DNA of 64,000 nucleotides, from NCBI RefSeq assembly GCF_002283365.1, contig NZ_MQWD01000001.1, forward strand, positions 2,072,944-2,136,943. Reading direction: 5' to 3'. Source of the stretch: Rubrivirga marina (GTDB lineage Bacteria; Bacteroidota; Rhodothermia; Rhodothermales; Rubricoccaceae). The position numbers and the translations under genes were made by a program. The notes beneath the pieces were generated by a model. That model was not told where the DNA came from, made no database searches, and saw only the letters and a program-made list of their open reading frames with translations. Shown here piece after piece: positions 53,768-62,517 of the stretch (within the stretch, counting starts at the first letter, position 1; every line of letters starts with the position of its first letter).

Positions 53768-54615
53768 GACGTCGGGCCCTCGGCCGTGGGCCGGGCCGGG
53801 CGGGCCGCCGTCGCCGTGCGCACCTGGACGACCGCCACGGTCACGTTGTCGTAGCCGCCCCGGGCCTTGGCCGTCTCGACGAGCACCGCCGCCGCAGCGT
53901 GAGCGCTCCCGCCCTCCAGCGCGTGGCCGATCTCGGCGTCGTCGACGAGGTCGTACAGGCCGTCCGACATCAGCACGAACACGTCGCCGGGCGCGACCGC
54001 CAGCGGCCCGCTCAGGGCCGGGTCGGTCTCGGCGCGGATCCCGAGGGCCCGCGTGATCACGTTGCGCGCGTCGTGGTGGCGGGCCTCCTCAGGCGTGAGG
54101 AGGCCTTCGGCCACCATCTCCTCGACCATCGAGTGGTCGGTCGTCAGCCGCTCGATCTGCCCGTCGCGGAGGCGGTAGAGGCGGCTGTCGCCGACGTGGG
54201 CCCAGAACGCCTCGGCGCCCCGGACCGCGAGGGCCGTGCAGGTCGTCCCCATGCCCTCGCGCCCTGGCTGGGCCGCCGCGGCGTGGATCCGGGCGTTGGC
54301 CGACACGAACGCCCGGCCGAGGGCCTCGCGCGGCGTGCCCGGTGCGGCGTAGTAGGTCTCGGCCACGACGTCGGCGGCGGTCGCGCTGGCGACGTCGCCG
54401 GCCTCGTGCCCGCCCATCCCGTCGGCCACGAGGACGAGGACGCCGCGCTGCCCGAGCGTGGCCGCGTCGCCCGGGCGGACGCACCGGCCCCGGTCCTCGT
54501 TCTGCTCCCGGACGTTGCCGACGTCGGACACGATCGCGACGTCGAGGTCGAACGGGTCGGGCGGAGCGGGGGCCGCCACCGTCGGTCGGGCGGAGCGGGA
54601 ACGGAAGGGCCACAT
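53764..54615 (-). CDS. PP2C-family Ser/Thr protein phosphatase
   Basis: 283 residues, soluble. Metal-binding aspartates are in NVREQNEDRGR (39-42) and VLVADGMGGHEAGDVASATA (65-73); further PP2C motifs are GTTCTALAV, AHVGDSRLYRLRDGQIERLT, VFVLMSDGLYDLVDD and GGYDNVTVAVV. It removes phosphate from Ser/Thr, presumably from the kinases and FHA protein in the same operon. Spacing: 4 nt after the upstream kinase stop and a 4-bp overlap with the downstream kinase start. Confidence 0.95.
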   Translation of the reverse strand: MWPFRSRSARPTVAAPAPPDPFDLDVAIVSDVGNVREQNEDRGRCVRPGDAATLGQRGVLVLVADGMGGHEAGDVASATAADVVAETYYAAPGTPREALGRAFVSANARIHAAAAQPGREGMGTTCTALAVRGAEAFWAHVGDSRLYRLRDGQIERLTTDHSMVEEMVAEGLLTPEEARHHDARNVITRALGIRAETDPALSGPLAVAPGDVFVLMSDGLYDLVDDAEIGHALEGGSAHAAAAVLVETAKARGGYDNVTVAVVQVRTATAARPARPTAEGPTS

Positions 54616-54619
54616 GGGG

Positions 54620-55840
54620 TCAGCGGGGGAGGGTGACGGTGTAGGCCCGCTTGCCGGCCGTCGTCTCGAAGCGGACGGGCTCGCGGGCGCTGTCGCGGCG
54701 GAGTTCGACCTCGACGGGCTCGCCGACGTAGCTGTCGATCACGAGGGGCGTCTGCCCGAGGCGGACGCCGCCGCGCCAGACCTCCGCCGGCGGCCCGACC
54801 GCGTCGATCGTCACGCCGACGGGGACCGCGTCGGCGGGCCGGGCCGCCTCGGCGACCGCGGGGGGCGGGTCGATCGCGACCGGCCCGTCGCTGAGCGTCC
54901 GCCCGACGAGGGCCACCAGCGCGAGGGCTGCGACGGCGGCAGCGACCCAACCGGCGTGGGCGCGGGTGAGCACGGGCCGTGGGCGACGGGCCCTTCGGAC
55001 GGGACCAGAGCGGAGGGCGTGCTCAGGCGTGGGGTCGGGCCGCCGCGCGCTCGGGAGTGCCGCGAGGACGGCCCCGGCGTCGGCGAATCGGGCGGCTGGG
55101 TCCGGGCGGAGGCACCGGGCCACGAGGGCGTCGGCCTCGGGGGGGACCGAGCGGACGCGGGCCGAGGGCGGGGCGTACTCGCCGCGCGCGATCCGCTCGA
55201 ACAGGCGGAACGCCGACGGCGCCTGGAACGGGACGTCGCCCGTGAGCAACTCGTAGAGGAGCACGCCGAGGGCCCATACGTCGGACCGGGCGTCGGGCGG
55301 CCGGCCGCGGACTTGCTCGGGCGAGAGGTACTCCGGCGTGCCGGGCACCGCGTCCCCGGCGGTCAGGCCCTGCGCGCCGAGCTCCTTGGCGATCCCGAAG
55401 TCGAGGAGCGTCACCCGGCCCTCCGGCGTGACCTTCACGTTGTGGCTCTTGAGGTCCCGGTGGATCACGCCGTGGGCGTGGAGGTAGGCCACGGCCTCGA
55501 CGATGGGGCGGAGCACGGCGACGGCCTCGGGCCACGGCAACGGGCCCCGGCGGAGCCGGTCGGCGAGCGTCTCGCCCTCGATCAGCTCCATCGTGATGCA
55601 CGCCCGGCCGTCGCACTCGAAGTAGTCGTAGAGCGTGGCGACGTTGGGGTGCCGGAGGCCGGCCTGGATCCTCGCCTCGTTGAGGAAGCGGGCGGAGAGG
55701 TCCGGGTCGCGGAGCACCTTCAGCGCGACGACCCGCCCGATCCGGACGTGCTCGGCGCGGAACACGGTGCCCATGCCGCCCTGGCCGAGCCGGGCGGCGA
55801 GGCGGTAGTCGCCGAGGAGGGTGCCGGGGCGGAGGTCCAC
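54620..55840 (-). CDS. membrane Ser/Thr protein kinase with short C-terminal domain
   Basis: 406 residues. Kinase motifs: LGQGGMGTVFRAEHV (18-32), Lys41, catalytic loop HRDLKSHNVKV (127-137, Ser where Pro is usual), LLDFGIAKEL (145-154), SPEQVRGRPPDARSDVWALG (~173-193). A helix at ~288-308 (HAGWVAAAVAALALVALVGR) anchors it. The C-terminal ~95 residues (VGVTIDAVGPPAEVWRGGVR, LGQTPLVIDSYVGEPVEVEL) are a PEGA-like beta domain outside the membrane. It starts 54 bp after the FHA-protease stop, with a hairpin between, and is followed tightly by the phosphatase. Confidence 0.94.
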   Translation of the reverse strand: MDLRPGTLLGDYRLAARLGQGGMGTVFRAEHVRIGRVVALKVLRDPDLSARFLNEARIQAGLRHPNVATLYDYFECDGRACITMELIEGETLADRLRRGPLPWPEAVAVLRPIVEAVAYLHAHGVIHRDLKSHNVKVTPEGRVTLLDFGIAKELGAQGLTAGDAVPGTPEYLSPEQVRGRPPDARSDVWALGVLLYELLTGDVPFQAPSAFRLFERIARGEYAPPSARVRSVPPEADALVARCLRPDPAARFADAGAVLAALPSARRPDPTPEHALRSGPVRRARRPRPVLTRAHAGWVAAAVAALALVALVGRTLSDGPVAIDPPPAVAEAARPADAVPVGVTIDAVGPPAEVWRGGVRLGQTPLVIDSYVGEPVEVELRRDSAREPVRFETTAGKRAYTVTLPR

Positions 55841-55858
55841 GGGTCGGGGAGGCCAGGC

Positions 55859-55881
55859 CCCGTCCGCGCGTGGCGGACGGG
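55859..55881 (-). terminator. 9-bp hairpin between the FHA-protease and kinase genes
   Basis: cccgtccgc and gcggacggg pair perfectly with a 5-nt loop, 13 nt past the stop of the FHA gene. It may only reduce read-through into the kinase gene. Confidence 0.5.
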
Positions 55882-55894
55882 CCCAGACCGGTGT

Positions 55895-57580
55895 CTAGAG
55901 CGTGCCCGTCGCGCGCATGAGGTCCATCCCGTACTTGATCGGGATGGCGTAGGTCACGTTCGTGCTCCCCATGGTCCGGCCGTACGTGAAGATGCCGATC
56001 ACGCGGCCGTGGTCGTCGAACACGGGCCCGCCGCTGTTCCCGTTGCCGGTCTCGCTCGTCGAGAGCTGGTAGGCGTCGGGGAAGCCGCTGTACGAGACGA
56101 CGCGCTCGTTCGGGTTGGAGCCCTGGGCCGCGTTCCGGCTCCGGTGGATCGACGAGATGTTGGCCGGCGTGACCGTCACGCGGGGGACGTACGTCCCGAC
56201 CATCCCGCCCCCGCCGGCCTCGGTGTTCTGGACGACCGACACGTCGATCCCCGAGATGCCGGGGTAGCCCATGATCACGACGGGCTCGCCGACCTCAGAC
56301 GTCTCGTACGAGTCGTGGAGCGTGACGGCGTGGAGCGGCTCCTGCGCGTCGATCTTGATGGTCGCCGCGTCGCCGCGCGGGGAGAGCCGCTCCATCTCGG
56401 CCTCGAACGGGATGTCCGAGTTCTGGAACGTGACCTGGATCTCGGGCTCGCCCTTGAGCGGGCTCTGGTTCGTGATCCCCGTCTGCTGCTGCTGGTAGAA
56501 CACGGACCGCGTCGGGATCCACTGGCCGACCTGCTCGGGCGACTGGAGGACCGTCGGCTCGCCGAGCTGGCCGTCCTGCGTCACCGGGTACATCTTGGCG
56601 GGGAAGGTCCCCTGCGGGAAGAAGTACGGGTAGTTCCAACCCGCGACGACGTGCTTGTTCGTGAGGATGAACCCGTCCTGGCTGACCACGAAGCCGGATC
56701 CCGTCGACGCGCTCCGGATCGGCTGGTTGATCCCGTCGGGGTCCGCCAACTCGAGGAACGGCTCGACCTGGCCGTCGGGGAGCCGGACGAAGACGGCCAA
56801 CGGGGTGACCTGCCCGTTGCCGAGGTCGGTCATCTCGTACCGCTGGTAGACCTGCCGGTCGGAGTTGGCGTCGAGCAGCTTCCAACTCGACTCGATGAAG
56901 ACGACGGCGTCGCCGTGGGCGTTGGTGATCGCGGCCGGCGACATCGGGCCGGCCGCCGCCAGCGAGTCGACGACGGTCCGGACGTCGCCCCGGACGTCCT
57001 GGGGCTCGGGCCGGAGGAAGAAGAACAGGGCGGCGACGAGGGCGAGCACGCCGGCGCTCACCCCGAGGAGGAGGCCCGTCGACTTCCGCTGCGACTGGCG
57101 GTGGCTCTCGGTCACGATCCGCTCGACGGTCTCCCGGCCGACGCCGGCCTTCTCCGGGGCGCGCTCGGCGGCCGAGGCCAGCGACGGCGAGAGCGTCGTG
57201 GCCTTGCTCGAGCGGGGCCGGGCGATGACCGTCTCGCGGGCCGGGCGGGGCTCGGCGTCGAACACGAACTCGGGGCCGCCCTCGCCGAGCTGGACCGTGT
57301 CGCCGGGCCGGATCGACGCGCTCCCGGCCACCTGGATCTTGTTGACGAACGTGCCGTTGCGGCTGCCGAGGTCGGTGATCGAGTACGTGTCGTCGCCGTC
57401 GCGGGTGATCTTGAGGTGCTCGCGGCTGACGAGCTCGTCGATGTCGGGGTCGTAGGTCACCGCGGCGTCGGCCTCGCGGCCGAAGGTGACCTCGTCGAAG
57501 GCGGCGAAGGGGAACTCCTCGACCTGGTTGGCCTTGGAGCCGGACAGGTGCCGGATGACGAAGCGTTGGGGAGTGCTCAT
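55895..57580 (-). CDS. FHA - transmembrane - trypsin-like periplasmic protease
   Basis: 561 residues from the ATG at 57580; a longer reading from 57610 is unlikely because the conserved upstream element is adjacent. FHA domain ~30-105 with GR (34-35), SREH (52-55) and RNGTFVN (74-80), the phosphothreonine-binding set. A linker (115-165) has threonines (ARETVIARP) that could be phosphorylated. One helix, 168-189, is followed by a chymotrypsin-fold protease with His310 (LTNKH), Asp404 (RGDAATIKI) and Ser516 (GNGNSGGPV), all intact. The topology places FHA in the cytoplasm and the protease outside. Inference: kinase signalling regulates proteolysis across the membrane. Confidence 0.93.
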   Translation of the reverse strand: MSTPQRFVIRHLSGSKANQVEEFPFAAFDEVTFGREADAAVTYDPDIDELVSREHLKITRDGDDTYSITDLGSRNGTFVNKIQVAGSASIRPGDTVQLGEGGPEFVFDAEPRPARETVIARPRSSKATTLSPSLASAAERAPEKAGVGRETVERIVTESHRQSQRKSTGLLLGVSAGVLALVAALFFFLRPEPQDVRGDVRTVVDSLAAAGPMSPAAITNAHGDAVVFIESSWKLLDANSDRQVYQRYEMTDLGNGQVTPLAVFVRLPDGQVEPFLELADPDGINQPIRSASTGSGFVVSQDGFILTNKHVVAGWNYPYFFPQGTFPAKMYPVTQDGQLGEPTVLQSPEQVGQWIPTRSVFYQQQQTGITNQSPLKGEPEIQVTFQNSDIPFEAEMERLSPRGDAATIKIDAQEPLHAVTLHDSYETSEVGEPVVIMGYPGISGIDVSVVQNTEAGGGGMVGTYVPRVTVTPANISSIHRSRNAAQGSNPNERVVSYSGFPDAYQLSTSETGNGNSGGPVFDDHGRVIGIFTYGRTMGSTNVTYAIPIKYGMDLMRATGTL

Positions 57581-57606
57581 GGCGAGGGGGTGAGGGGTCT
57601 CTGCCC

Positions 57607-57639
57607 CCACAAGCGGAATCCCTCTCCAAACCGGCTCAC
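57607..57639 (-). promoter_or_regulatory. conserved 33-nt upstream element, copy C
   Basis: GTGAGCCGGTTTG...GGATTCCGCTTGTGG, 26 nt before the FHA-protease ATG. Outside the 33 nt it is unrelated to copies A and B, which supports a functional site rather than shared descent. Confidence 0.6.
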
Positions 57640-57695
57640 GCCCCCTCGTCCTTCTCCTCGCCGCGCGCTGGCGCGGCCGTCCCGGGCCCGACGCG

Positions 57696-58394
57696 CTACG
57701 GACGGGCTGAGCGGACGAACCGCCCCTGGAGCACGCCGTCGTAGCGGAGCGCGTCGTACCGGACGAGCCCGGCCTCCCAGCTCCACCACTCGACGCCCAG
57801 CGCGCCCGTGCCGTCGGGATGGGCCGGGCCCTCGATCACGACGGCCTCGAACGTCCCGGCCGGGACCGTGACGGTCTCGACGCGCACGGCGCGGTAGTGG
57901 AGCGGGCTCTGCGTGCAGTCGCCCCAGACGTCGAGCGCCCCCGCGGCCTCCCTCGGGACCCGGACGAACGTGACCGGGCCCGCCTCGGCGGTCGATCGGA
58001 CGCGCCAGAGCCCGAGGTCCGGGCAGTCGTGGGGGACCGTCACCGTGAGCCCCTCGCTCGAGACGTCGACGCGCGCGTCCGAAAGCGGGAGCCCCGCCTC
58101 CGCGAACCGAGAGAGCGGGCTGTCCGCGCCCGGGTCGCGCCACGCGACCCGGCGGCCGGTGGAGGTCCCGGGCCCACCGTCCGCCACGACGTGCATCTCA
58201 ACGGCGCGTGGGGTGGCTGGCGCGCGGCGGAACGGGGGCGTCCGCCCGGGGCCGAGGACCGACAGTGAGTCGGGGCCGGGCGTGTAGTCGAAGGTCGCGA
58301 CCGCGCCGACCTCGGTCCAAGCGGGGCCGTCGTCGGAGACCAGGTCGCACCCGGCGATCGAGAGCAGGAGGAGGGCGACGAGGGAGGCGCGCAT
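57696..58394 (-). CDS. hypothetical lipoprotein
   Basis: 232 residues from the ATG at 58394: MRASLVALLLLSIAGCDLVS, lipobox with Cys16. The beta-rich body has cysteines at PHDCPDLG and WGDCTQ. The C-terminal half (VRVETVTVPAGTFEAVVIEG, WWSWEAGLVRYDALRYDG) matches the general pattern of secreted proteins with a YxVxPAGxFxAV(V)V element followed by xxxWYAxGVGxV, in which a property is reported as a converted ester or equivalent. No known family is certain. Its stop is followed at once by the upstream region of the FHA gene. Confidence 0.72.
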   Translation of the reverse strand: MRASLVALLLLSIAGCDLVSDDGPAWTEVGAVATFDYTPGPDSLSVLGPGRTPPFRRAPATPRAVEMHVVADGGPGTSTGRRVAWRDPGADSPLSRFAEAGLPLSDARVDVSSEGLTVTVPHDCPDLGLWRVRSTAEAGPVTFVRVPREAAGALDVWGDCTQSPLHYRAVRVETVTVPAGTFEAVVIEGPAHPDGTGALGVEWWSWEAGLVRYDALRYDGVLQGRFVRSARP

Positions 58395-58470
58395 CCGAGG
58401 AGACGGAGGAGAGCGCCCAAGGTGCGGAGCCGCCGTTTCCGCCGCCTGGTCCGTTCGCACTACCGACCTC

Positions 58471-58500
58471 GCCCGCCTCGGCGATCCTACCGAGGCGGGC
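58471..58500 (-). terminator. hairpin, CCGCCTCGG family, after the M1 peptidase gene
   Basis: gcccgcctcgg (58471-58481) and ccgaggcgggc (58490-58500) pair perfectly over 11 bp with an 8-nt loop, 18 nt beyond the stop at 58519. Confidence 0.65.
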
Positions 58501-58518
58501 AGAGTCAGGGCCTGCCCC

Positions 58519-60507
58519 TTACAGGTCGCGGGCGTCGTTCGAGACGTCGTCGTCCGGGTAGTCGCCGGAGCCGTTGATGCGGGCCGAGATCAGCGTCCGG
58601 CCGCCGAGCGGGACGCGGGCGCCGGCCGTGTCAGACGAGAAGTAGGCCTCGGACGGGATCACCGCCGTCTCCGTCGAGCCGTCCGAGAACGTGAACTCGA
58701 CCGTGGTCGGGAGGACGAGGCCGAGCCGGTTCTCGACCGTCGCCACGGCCGCGTCGCCATCGACCGAGAGCGCCACGAGAGCCTGGTCGAACTGATCGGT
58801 CGTGTAGAACCAGCCGCGCCAGAACCAGTCGAGGTCCTCGCCGGTCACGTTCTCGATCGTGCGGAAGAAGTCGGCCGGCTGGGGGTGCTTGTAGGCCCAC
58901 CGGCGGATGTACTCGCGGAACGCCGCGTCGAACCGCTCGGGGCCGACGACCTCGTCGCGGAGCAGCAGCAGGCCCTTCGCCGGCTTCCGGTAGGCCAGCC
59001 ACCCGAGCGCGGGCCGGCGGATCCGGTCGGGGTACGTCATGACCGGCTGGTCGGCCGCGTAGTCCTGGCGGAGGAACTCGGCCGCGGCCGGGCCCTCCGT
59101 CAGCCGGACGATCCGCGTCGAGTCGCTCATGCCGTAGCCGGCGATCGTCGGGTCCTCGTTGTCGTCGTAGAAGGCGACGTTGGCGAACGCGTTGAGGTAC
59201 GAGGTGAACCCCTCGTCCATCCACGCGTAGCGCCGCTCGTCGGAGCCGACGATCATCGGGAACCAGTTGTGGCCGAGCTCGTGGTCGATGACCCCGAACA
59301 GCGACATGAACCGGGCGTCGACGCTGGAGAAGTGGAGCATCGGGTACTCCATGCCGCCGACCACGCCGGCGACCGAGATCGCGACGGGGTACGGGTAGGG
59401 GTACCACCGGCTGTTGGCGAGGATCGACGCGCGGCCGAACCGCGTGGCCTCCTCCCACCCCGGGGTCTCGGGCGTGCCGATCCCCTCGTGCGGGTACGCG
59501 CTCATGACGAGGACGTCGTTGACGCTGCCGTCGTCCAGCTCGACGGACGCGTTCGCCGCGTCGAGGATGAATGCCTCGGACGCCGCCCACGCCACGTCGC
59601 GCACGTTCTCGGCGCGGAAGCGCCACGTCGTCGTGCCCGTCCGCCGCCGCGTCGCGCGCTGGGTGCCGACCTCGTCGGGCGGGATGATGTAGACGCGCCC
59701 GGCCGACCGGCGGGCCTCCGCGAGGCGGTCCCGCTGCGTCTCGGTGTAGACCTCGCCCTCGTTGAGGAGCTCGCCGGTCCCGACGACCGTCATCGTCGAG
59801 GGCACGGTGATGGCGTACTCGAAGTCGCCGTAGCCGAGGTAGAACTCGCCCTGGCCGAGGTACGGCATCGTGTTCCACCCGCTCACGTCGTCGTAGACGG
59901 CGACACGCGGGTACCACTGGGCGAGTTCGTAGACCACGCCGCGCTCGGTCTCGAGGCGGCCCATCCGGTCGGCCCCGTACTCCGGGACCACGAACGCGTA
60001 CGGCACGACGATCTCGACGCGCCCGCCGTCGCGCTCGAGGGTCTCGGGCAGGTCGAGCCGCATGCGCGTGTCGTCGACCACGGGCTCGACGGGCTGGCCG
60101 CCGATGGTGACGGTCCCGAGGCGGTAGCCGCCGTCGGGGAACGAGCCGCGCCAGCGGCTGTCGGGCGGCGTCCGGCGCGCGCCGCGGGAGGCGGGCCCGA
60201 ACAGGTTTTGCTCGAGGTGCATCCACACGAAGTCGAGGTCGTGCGGGCTCTCGTTCGTGTACGTCAGGGTGACGGTGCCCGTGACGGTGTGCGTGGCGGG
60301 GTCGAGGGCGGCCTCGATGTCGTAGTCGTTCTCGTTCTGCCAGTAGGCCGGGCCGGGGCGGCCGTCGGCGGCGCGGTACTGGTTGGGCGTGGGGAGGTCG
60401 AGCGGGGCGAAGAGCGCGTCGTTCGTCTCGGGGAGCGCGTCGGTCTGCGCGAAGGCGGGCGCGACGAGGAGCGTGAGCGCCAGGAGGGCGCCGGTCAGTC
60501 GATGCAT
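58519..60507 (-). CDS. exported M1-family metallopeptidase (aminopeptidase N-like)
   Basis: 662 residues from the ATG at 60507 (MHRLTGALLALTLLVAPAFA, signal peptide). An N-terminal beta-saddle (~45-250, ALDPATHTVTGTVTLTYTNE) is followed by the thermolysin-like catalytic domain: VVGGMEYPMLHF (a GxMEN-type substrate loop in altered form), VIDHELGHNWFPMIVGSDER with HELGH near 408, and WMDEGFTSYLNAF with the second Glu near 431. The Bacteroidota M1 group of this length usually lacks the large C-terminal domain, as here. Peptide substrates are unknown; it has no T9SS tail. Confidence 0.94.
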   Translation of the reverse strand: MHRLTGALLALTLLVAPAFAQTDALPETNDALFAPLDLPTPNQYRAADGRPGPAYWQNENDYDIEAALDPATHTVTGTVTLTYTNESPHDLDFVWMHLEQNLFGPASRGARRTPPDSRWRGSFPDGGYRLGTVTIGGQPVEPVVDDTRMRLDLPETLERDGGRVEIVVPYAFVVPEYGADRMGRLETERGVVYELAQWYPRVAVYDDVSGWNTMPYLGQGEFYLGYGDFEYAITVPSTMTVVGTGELLNEGEVYTETQRDRLAEARRSAGRVYIIPPDEVGTQRATRRRTGTTTWRFRAENVRDVAWAASEAFILDAANASVELDDGSVNDVLVMSAYPHEGIGTPETPGWEEATRFGRASILANSRWYPYPYPVAISVAGVVGGMEYPMLHFSSVDARFMSLFGVIDHELGHNWFPMIVGSDERRYAWMDEGFTSYLNAFANVAFYDDNEDPTIAGYGMSDSTRIVRLTEGPAAAEFLRQDYAADQPVMTYPDRIRRPALGWLAYRKPAKGLLLLRDEVVGPERFDAAFREYIRRWAYKHPQPADFFRTIENVTGEDLDWFWRGWFYTTDQFDQALVALSVDGDAAVATVENRLGLVLPTTVEFTFSDGSTETAVIPSEAYFSSDTAGARVPLGGRTLISARINGSGDYPDDDVSNDARDL

Positions 60508-60582
60508 GCGGGGGAGTCGTGGAGAAGCCCGGGGAACGTAGCGCTGTCCCGATCCCGTGTCGGACGGTGCGAAACGGTCCCG

Positions 60583-60609
60583 ACCGCCTCGGCATAGCGG
60601 CCGAGGTGG
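60583..60609. repeat. hairpin, CCGCCTCGG family, between divergent genes
   Basis: ccgcctcgg (60583-60591) and ccgaggtgg (60601-60609) pair with a 9-nt loop. Both flanking genes are transcribed away from it (starts 60507 and 60687), so it cannot be their terminator. Confidence 0.55.
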
Positions 60610-60686
60610 GCACACGCTTCGTCCCGCACGGAGGTCGTGAGACGTGGTAGCATGTGGGGCACACATGCCACGCCCCGTCCCGTCCC

Positions 60687-61640
60687 ATGCGGCATCTCCT
60701 CGTCCTCGTCGCCGCGTTCGTGTCGGTGGCCTCGGCGCAGACCGGCGGCGACCTTTTCCCGTACGCCGTCGGTGACCGGTGGGTCTACGAGGTTGAGGGC
60801 GTCGCGGCCCACAACGTCAGCCCTGGCGCGGACACGGTGAGGGCCCGTGTCGAGTGGCGGGTGGAGGAGGTCCGGGAGGGCGCTCCCGCAGACACCGTCC
60901 TGTTCCGCGTCGTCCGCGACGACGCCGGCGGCGGGGGGTACGAGACCGTCTGCGGATTCGCCGTCGAGCCCGGCCCCGACGCGCACAGCCTCCTGTTTCC
61001 CGCGGACGGCGCGGTCGAGGGGGCCGACCCGTACGACTACTGGCAGTGTCGGTGGTCCTCGGCGTTTCCGTCGGCGGCGGTCTCCTACCCGTTTATCCAC
61101 TGGCCCGACTCGACGGAGGCGCGAGGGGTCGCCATCGGAGAGCAGACGGTGGTCCGAGAGGCAGGCACCGCGTGGTGGAGCTATAGCTACTGTGGGACCC
61201 CCTGCACGACGTTCCGCCGGACGGAGACCCGGTCGACGCTCTTGGCGGGGGTCGGGCAGGTCGAGCTCGAGGCGACGTACGGCGTGACGGACCAGGGCAC
61301 GCCCGTGCGGCGTGACACGCTCCGGGCCAGGCTCGTGGGCGCGGAGGTCGGCGGCGTGGCCTACGGCGAGTTGCGGCCGGTCGCGACGGAGGCCGGCCCC
61401 GCCGCTCGGCCCACGCTCCACGCCGACCCGTCCGTGACGACCGGGCCCGTGACGGTGCGTGCCGAAGCCTCCGGGTGGCTCGCCGTCTTCGACCTCAGCG
61501 GGCGTCGCGTACTCACGACGGAGACCGCGCCGTCGGGGAGGGCCGACCTCGACCTCCGAAGCTTGCCGCCAGGGCTCTACATCCTCCGCCTGGTGACGGC
61601 GGAGGGGGCCGCCACGGCCCGGGTGGCCGTCGTCCGGTAG
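60687..61640 (+). CDS. secreted protein with T9SS type A sorting tail
   Basis: 317 residues; signal peptide MRHLLVLVAAFVSVASAQ. The middle (FPYAVGDRWVYEVEGVAAHN, RARVEWRVEEVREGAPADTV) is beta-rich with four cysteines in paired arrangement (YDYWQCRW, YCGTPCTTF). The last ~75 residues form the T9SS sorting domain (WLAVFDLSGRRVLTTETAPS, PPGLYILRLVTAEG). No catalytic motif is recognised. It is divergent from the M1 peptidase and precedes the LolD-type ATPase by 56 bp in the same direction. Confidence 0.82.
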   Translation: MRHLLVLVAAFVSVASAQTGGDLFPYAVGDRWVYEVEGVAAHNVSPGADTVRARVEWRVEEVREGAPADTVLFRVVRDDAGGGGYETVCGFAVEPGPDAHSLLFPADGAVEGADPYDYWQCRWSSAFPSAAVSYPFIHWPDSTEARGVAIGEQTVVREAGTAWWSYSYCGTPCTTFRRTETRSTLLAGVGQVELEATYGVTDQGTPVRRDTLRARLVGAEVGGVAYGELRPVATEAGPAARPTLHADPSVTTGPVTVRAEASGWLAVFDLSGRRVLTTETAPSGRADLDLRSLPPGLYILRLVTAEGAATARVAVVR

Positions 61641-61696
61641 CGCGCCCGAAAACCCCGCACGCCGGGCGGCGTCCGAGCACGGCGCCCCCCGGACCG

Positions 61697-62452
61697 ATGC
61701 CCGCTCCCGTCCCCGACTCCGCCCGCCTCGGCGCCGTCCACGAGGCGGCCGCCCCCAGCGGCCCCGCCGACTTCGTCCTCGATCTCCGCGGCGTCCTCAA
61801 GCGCTACCGCGAGGGCGACGCCACGCGCGAGGTGCTCCGCGGCGCCGACCTCCGGATGGAGCGGGGGGCCGTCGGCGCGCTCGTCGGCCGGAGCGGGGCC
61901 GGCAAGTCGACGCTGCTCAACCTCGTCTCCGGCATCGACCGGCCCGACGGCGGGACGGTCACCGTCGACGGCGTCTCGCTGGGCGACCTGTCGGAGAAAG
62001 AGCGGACGCTGTTCCGCCGCCGCCACGTCGGGTTTGTGTTCCAGTTCTACAACCTCGTCCCGACGCTGACCGTCGCCGAGAACGTCCGCTTCCTCCTCGA
62101 CCTCGACGGCGCTCCCGACGCATCCGGGCGAGCTCGGGCGCTGCTCGACGAGGTGGAACTGGCCGATCGCGCCGACGCCTTTCCGGACCGGCTCTCGGGC
62201 GGCGAGCAGCAGCGCGTGGCGATCGCCCGCGCCCTCGCCCACGACCCCGCGCTCGTCCTCGCCGACGAGCCGACGGGGGACCTCGACGCCAAGACGGGCG
62301 CCCGCATCCTCGACCTCCTGGAGCGGATGACGCGCGAGCGTGGCCGGTCGCTCCTCATGGTCACGCACGACGAGTCGACGCTCGACCGGGTCGACGTGGT
62401 GTTCCGGCTGGCGGAGGGCTCGGTCACGCGCGAGCCCGGCGGCCGGGCCTGA
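61697..62452 (+). CDS. LolD/MacB-type ABC transporter ATPase
   Basis: 251 residues from the ATG at 61697. Walker A is [13 protein letters not shown]-loop [18 protein letters not shown], signature [15 protein letters not shown], Walker [14 protein letters not shown] and H-loop MVTHDE, the LolD/MacB/FtsE-like profile. The matching permease (FtsX/MacB fold) is not found in the window: the next gene is a glycosidase on the other strand. The N-terminal ~28 residues are an extra hydrophilic extension. It may pair with a permease elsewhere. Confidence 0.9.
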   Translation: MPAPVPDSARLGAVHEAAAPSGPADFVLDLRGVLKRYREGDATREVLRGADLRMERGAVGALVGRSGAGKSTLLNLVSGIDRPDGGTVTVDGVSLGDLSEKERTLFRRRHVGFVFQFYNLVPTLTVAENVRFLLDLDGAPDASGRARALLDEVELADRADAFPDRLSGGEQQRVAIARALAHDPALVLADEPTGDLDAKTGARILDLLERMTRERGRSLLMVTHDESTLDRVDVVFRLAEGSVTREPGGRA

Positions 62453-62457
62453 CTCCG

Positions 62458-62503
62458 TCCGCCTCGGCCCTTCGGCTTCGCTCAGGGGAGCCGCCGAGGT
62501 GGA
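62458..62503 (+). terminator. CCGCCTCGG-family hairpin with a repeat piece in the loop
   Basis: tccgcctcggc (62458-62468) and gccgaggtgga (62493-62503) pair, with a 24-nt loop holding CTTCGGCTTCGCTCAGG, which resembles an arm of the dispersed repeat at 45253. It sits between the ATPase stop and the convergent glycosidase stop. Confidence 0.5.
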
Positions 62504-62517
62504 GGGGGGGCACGACG

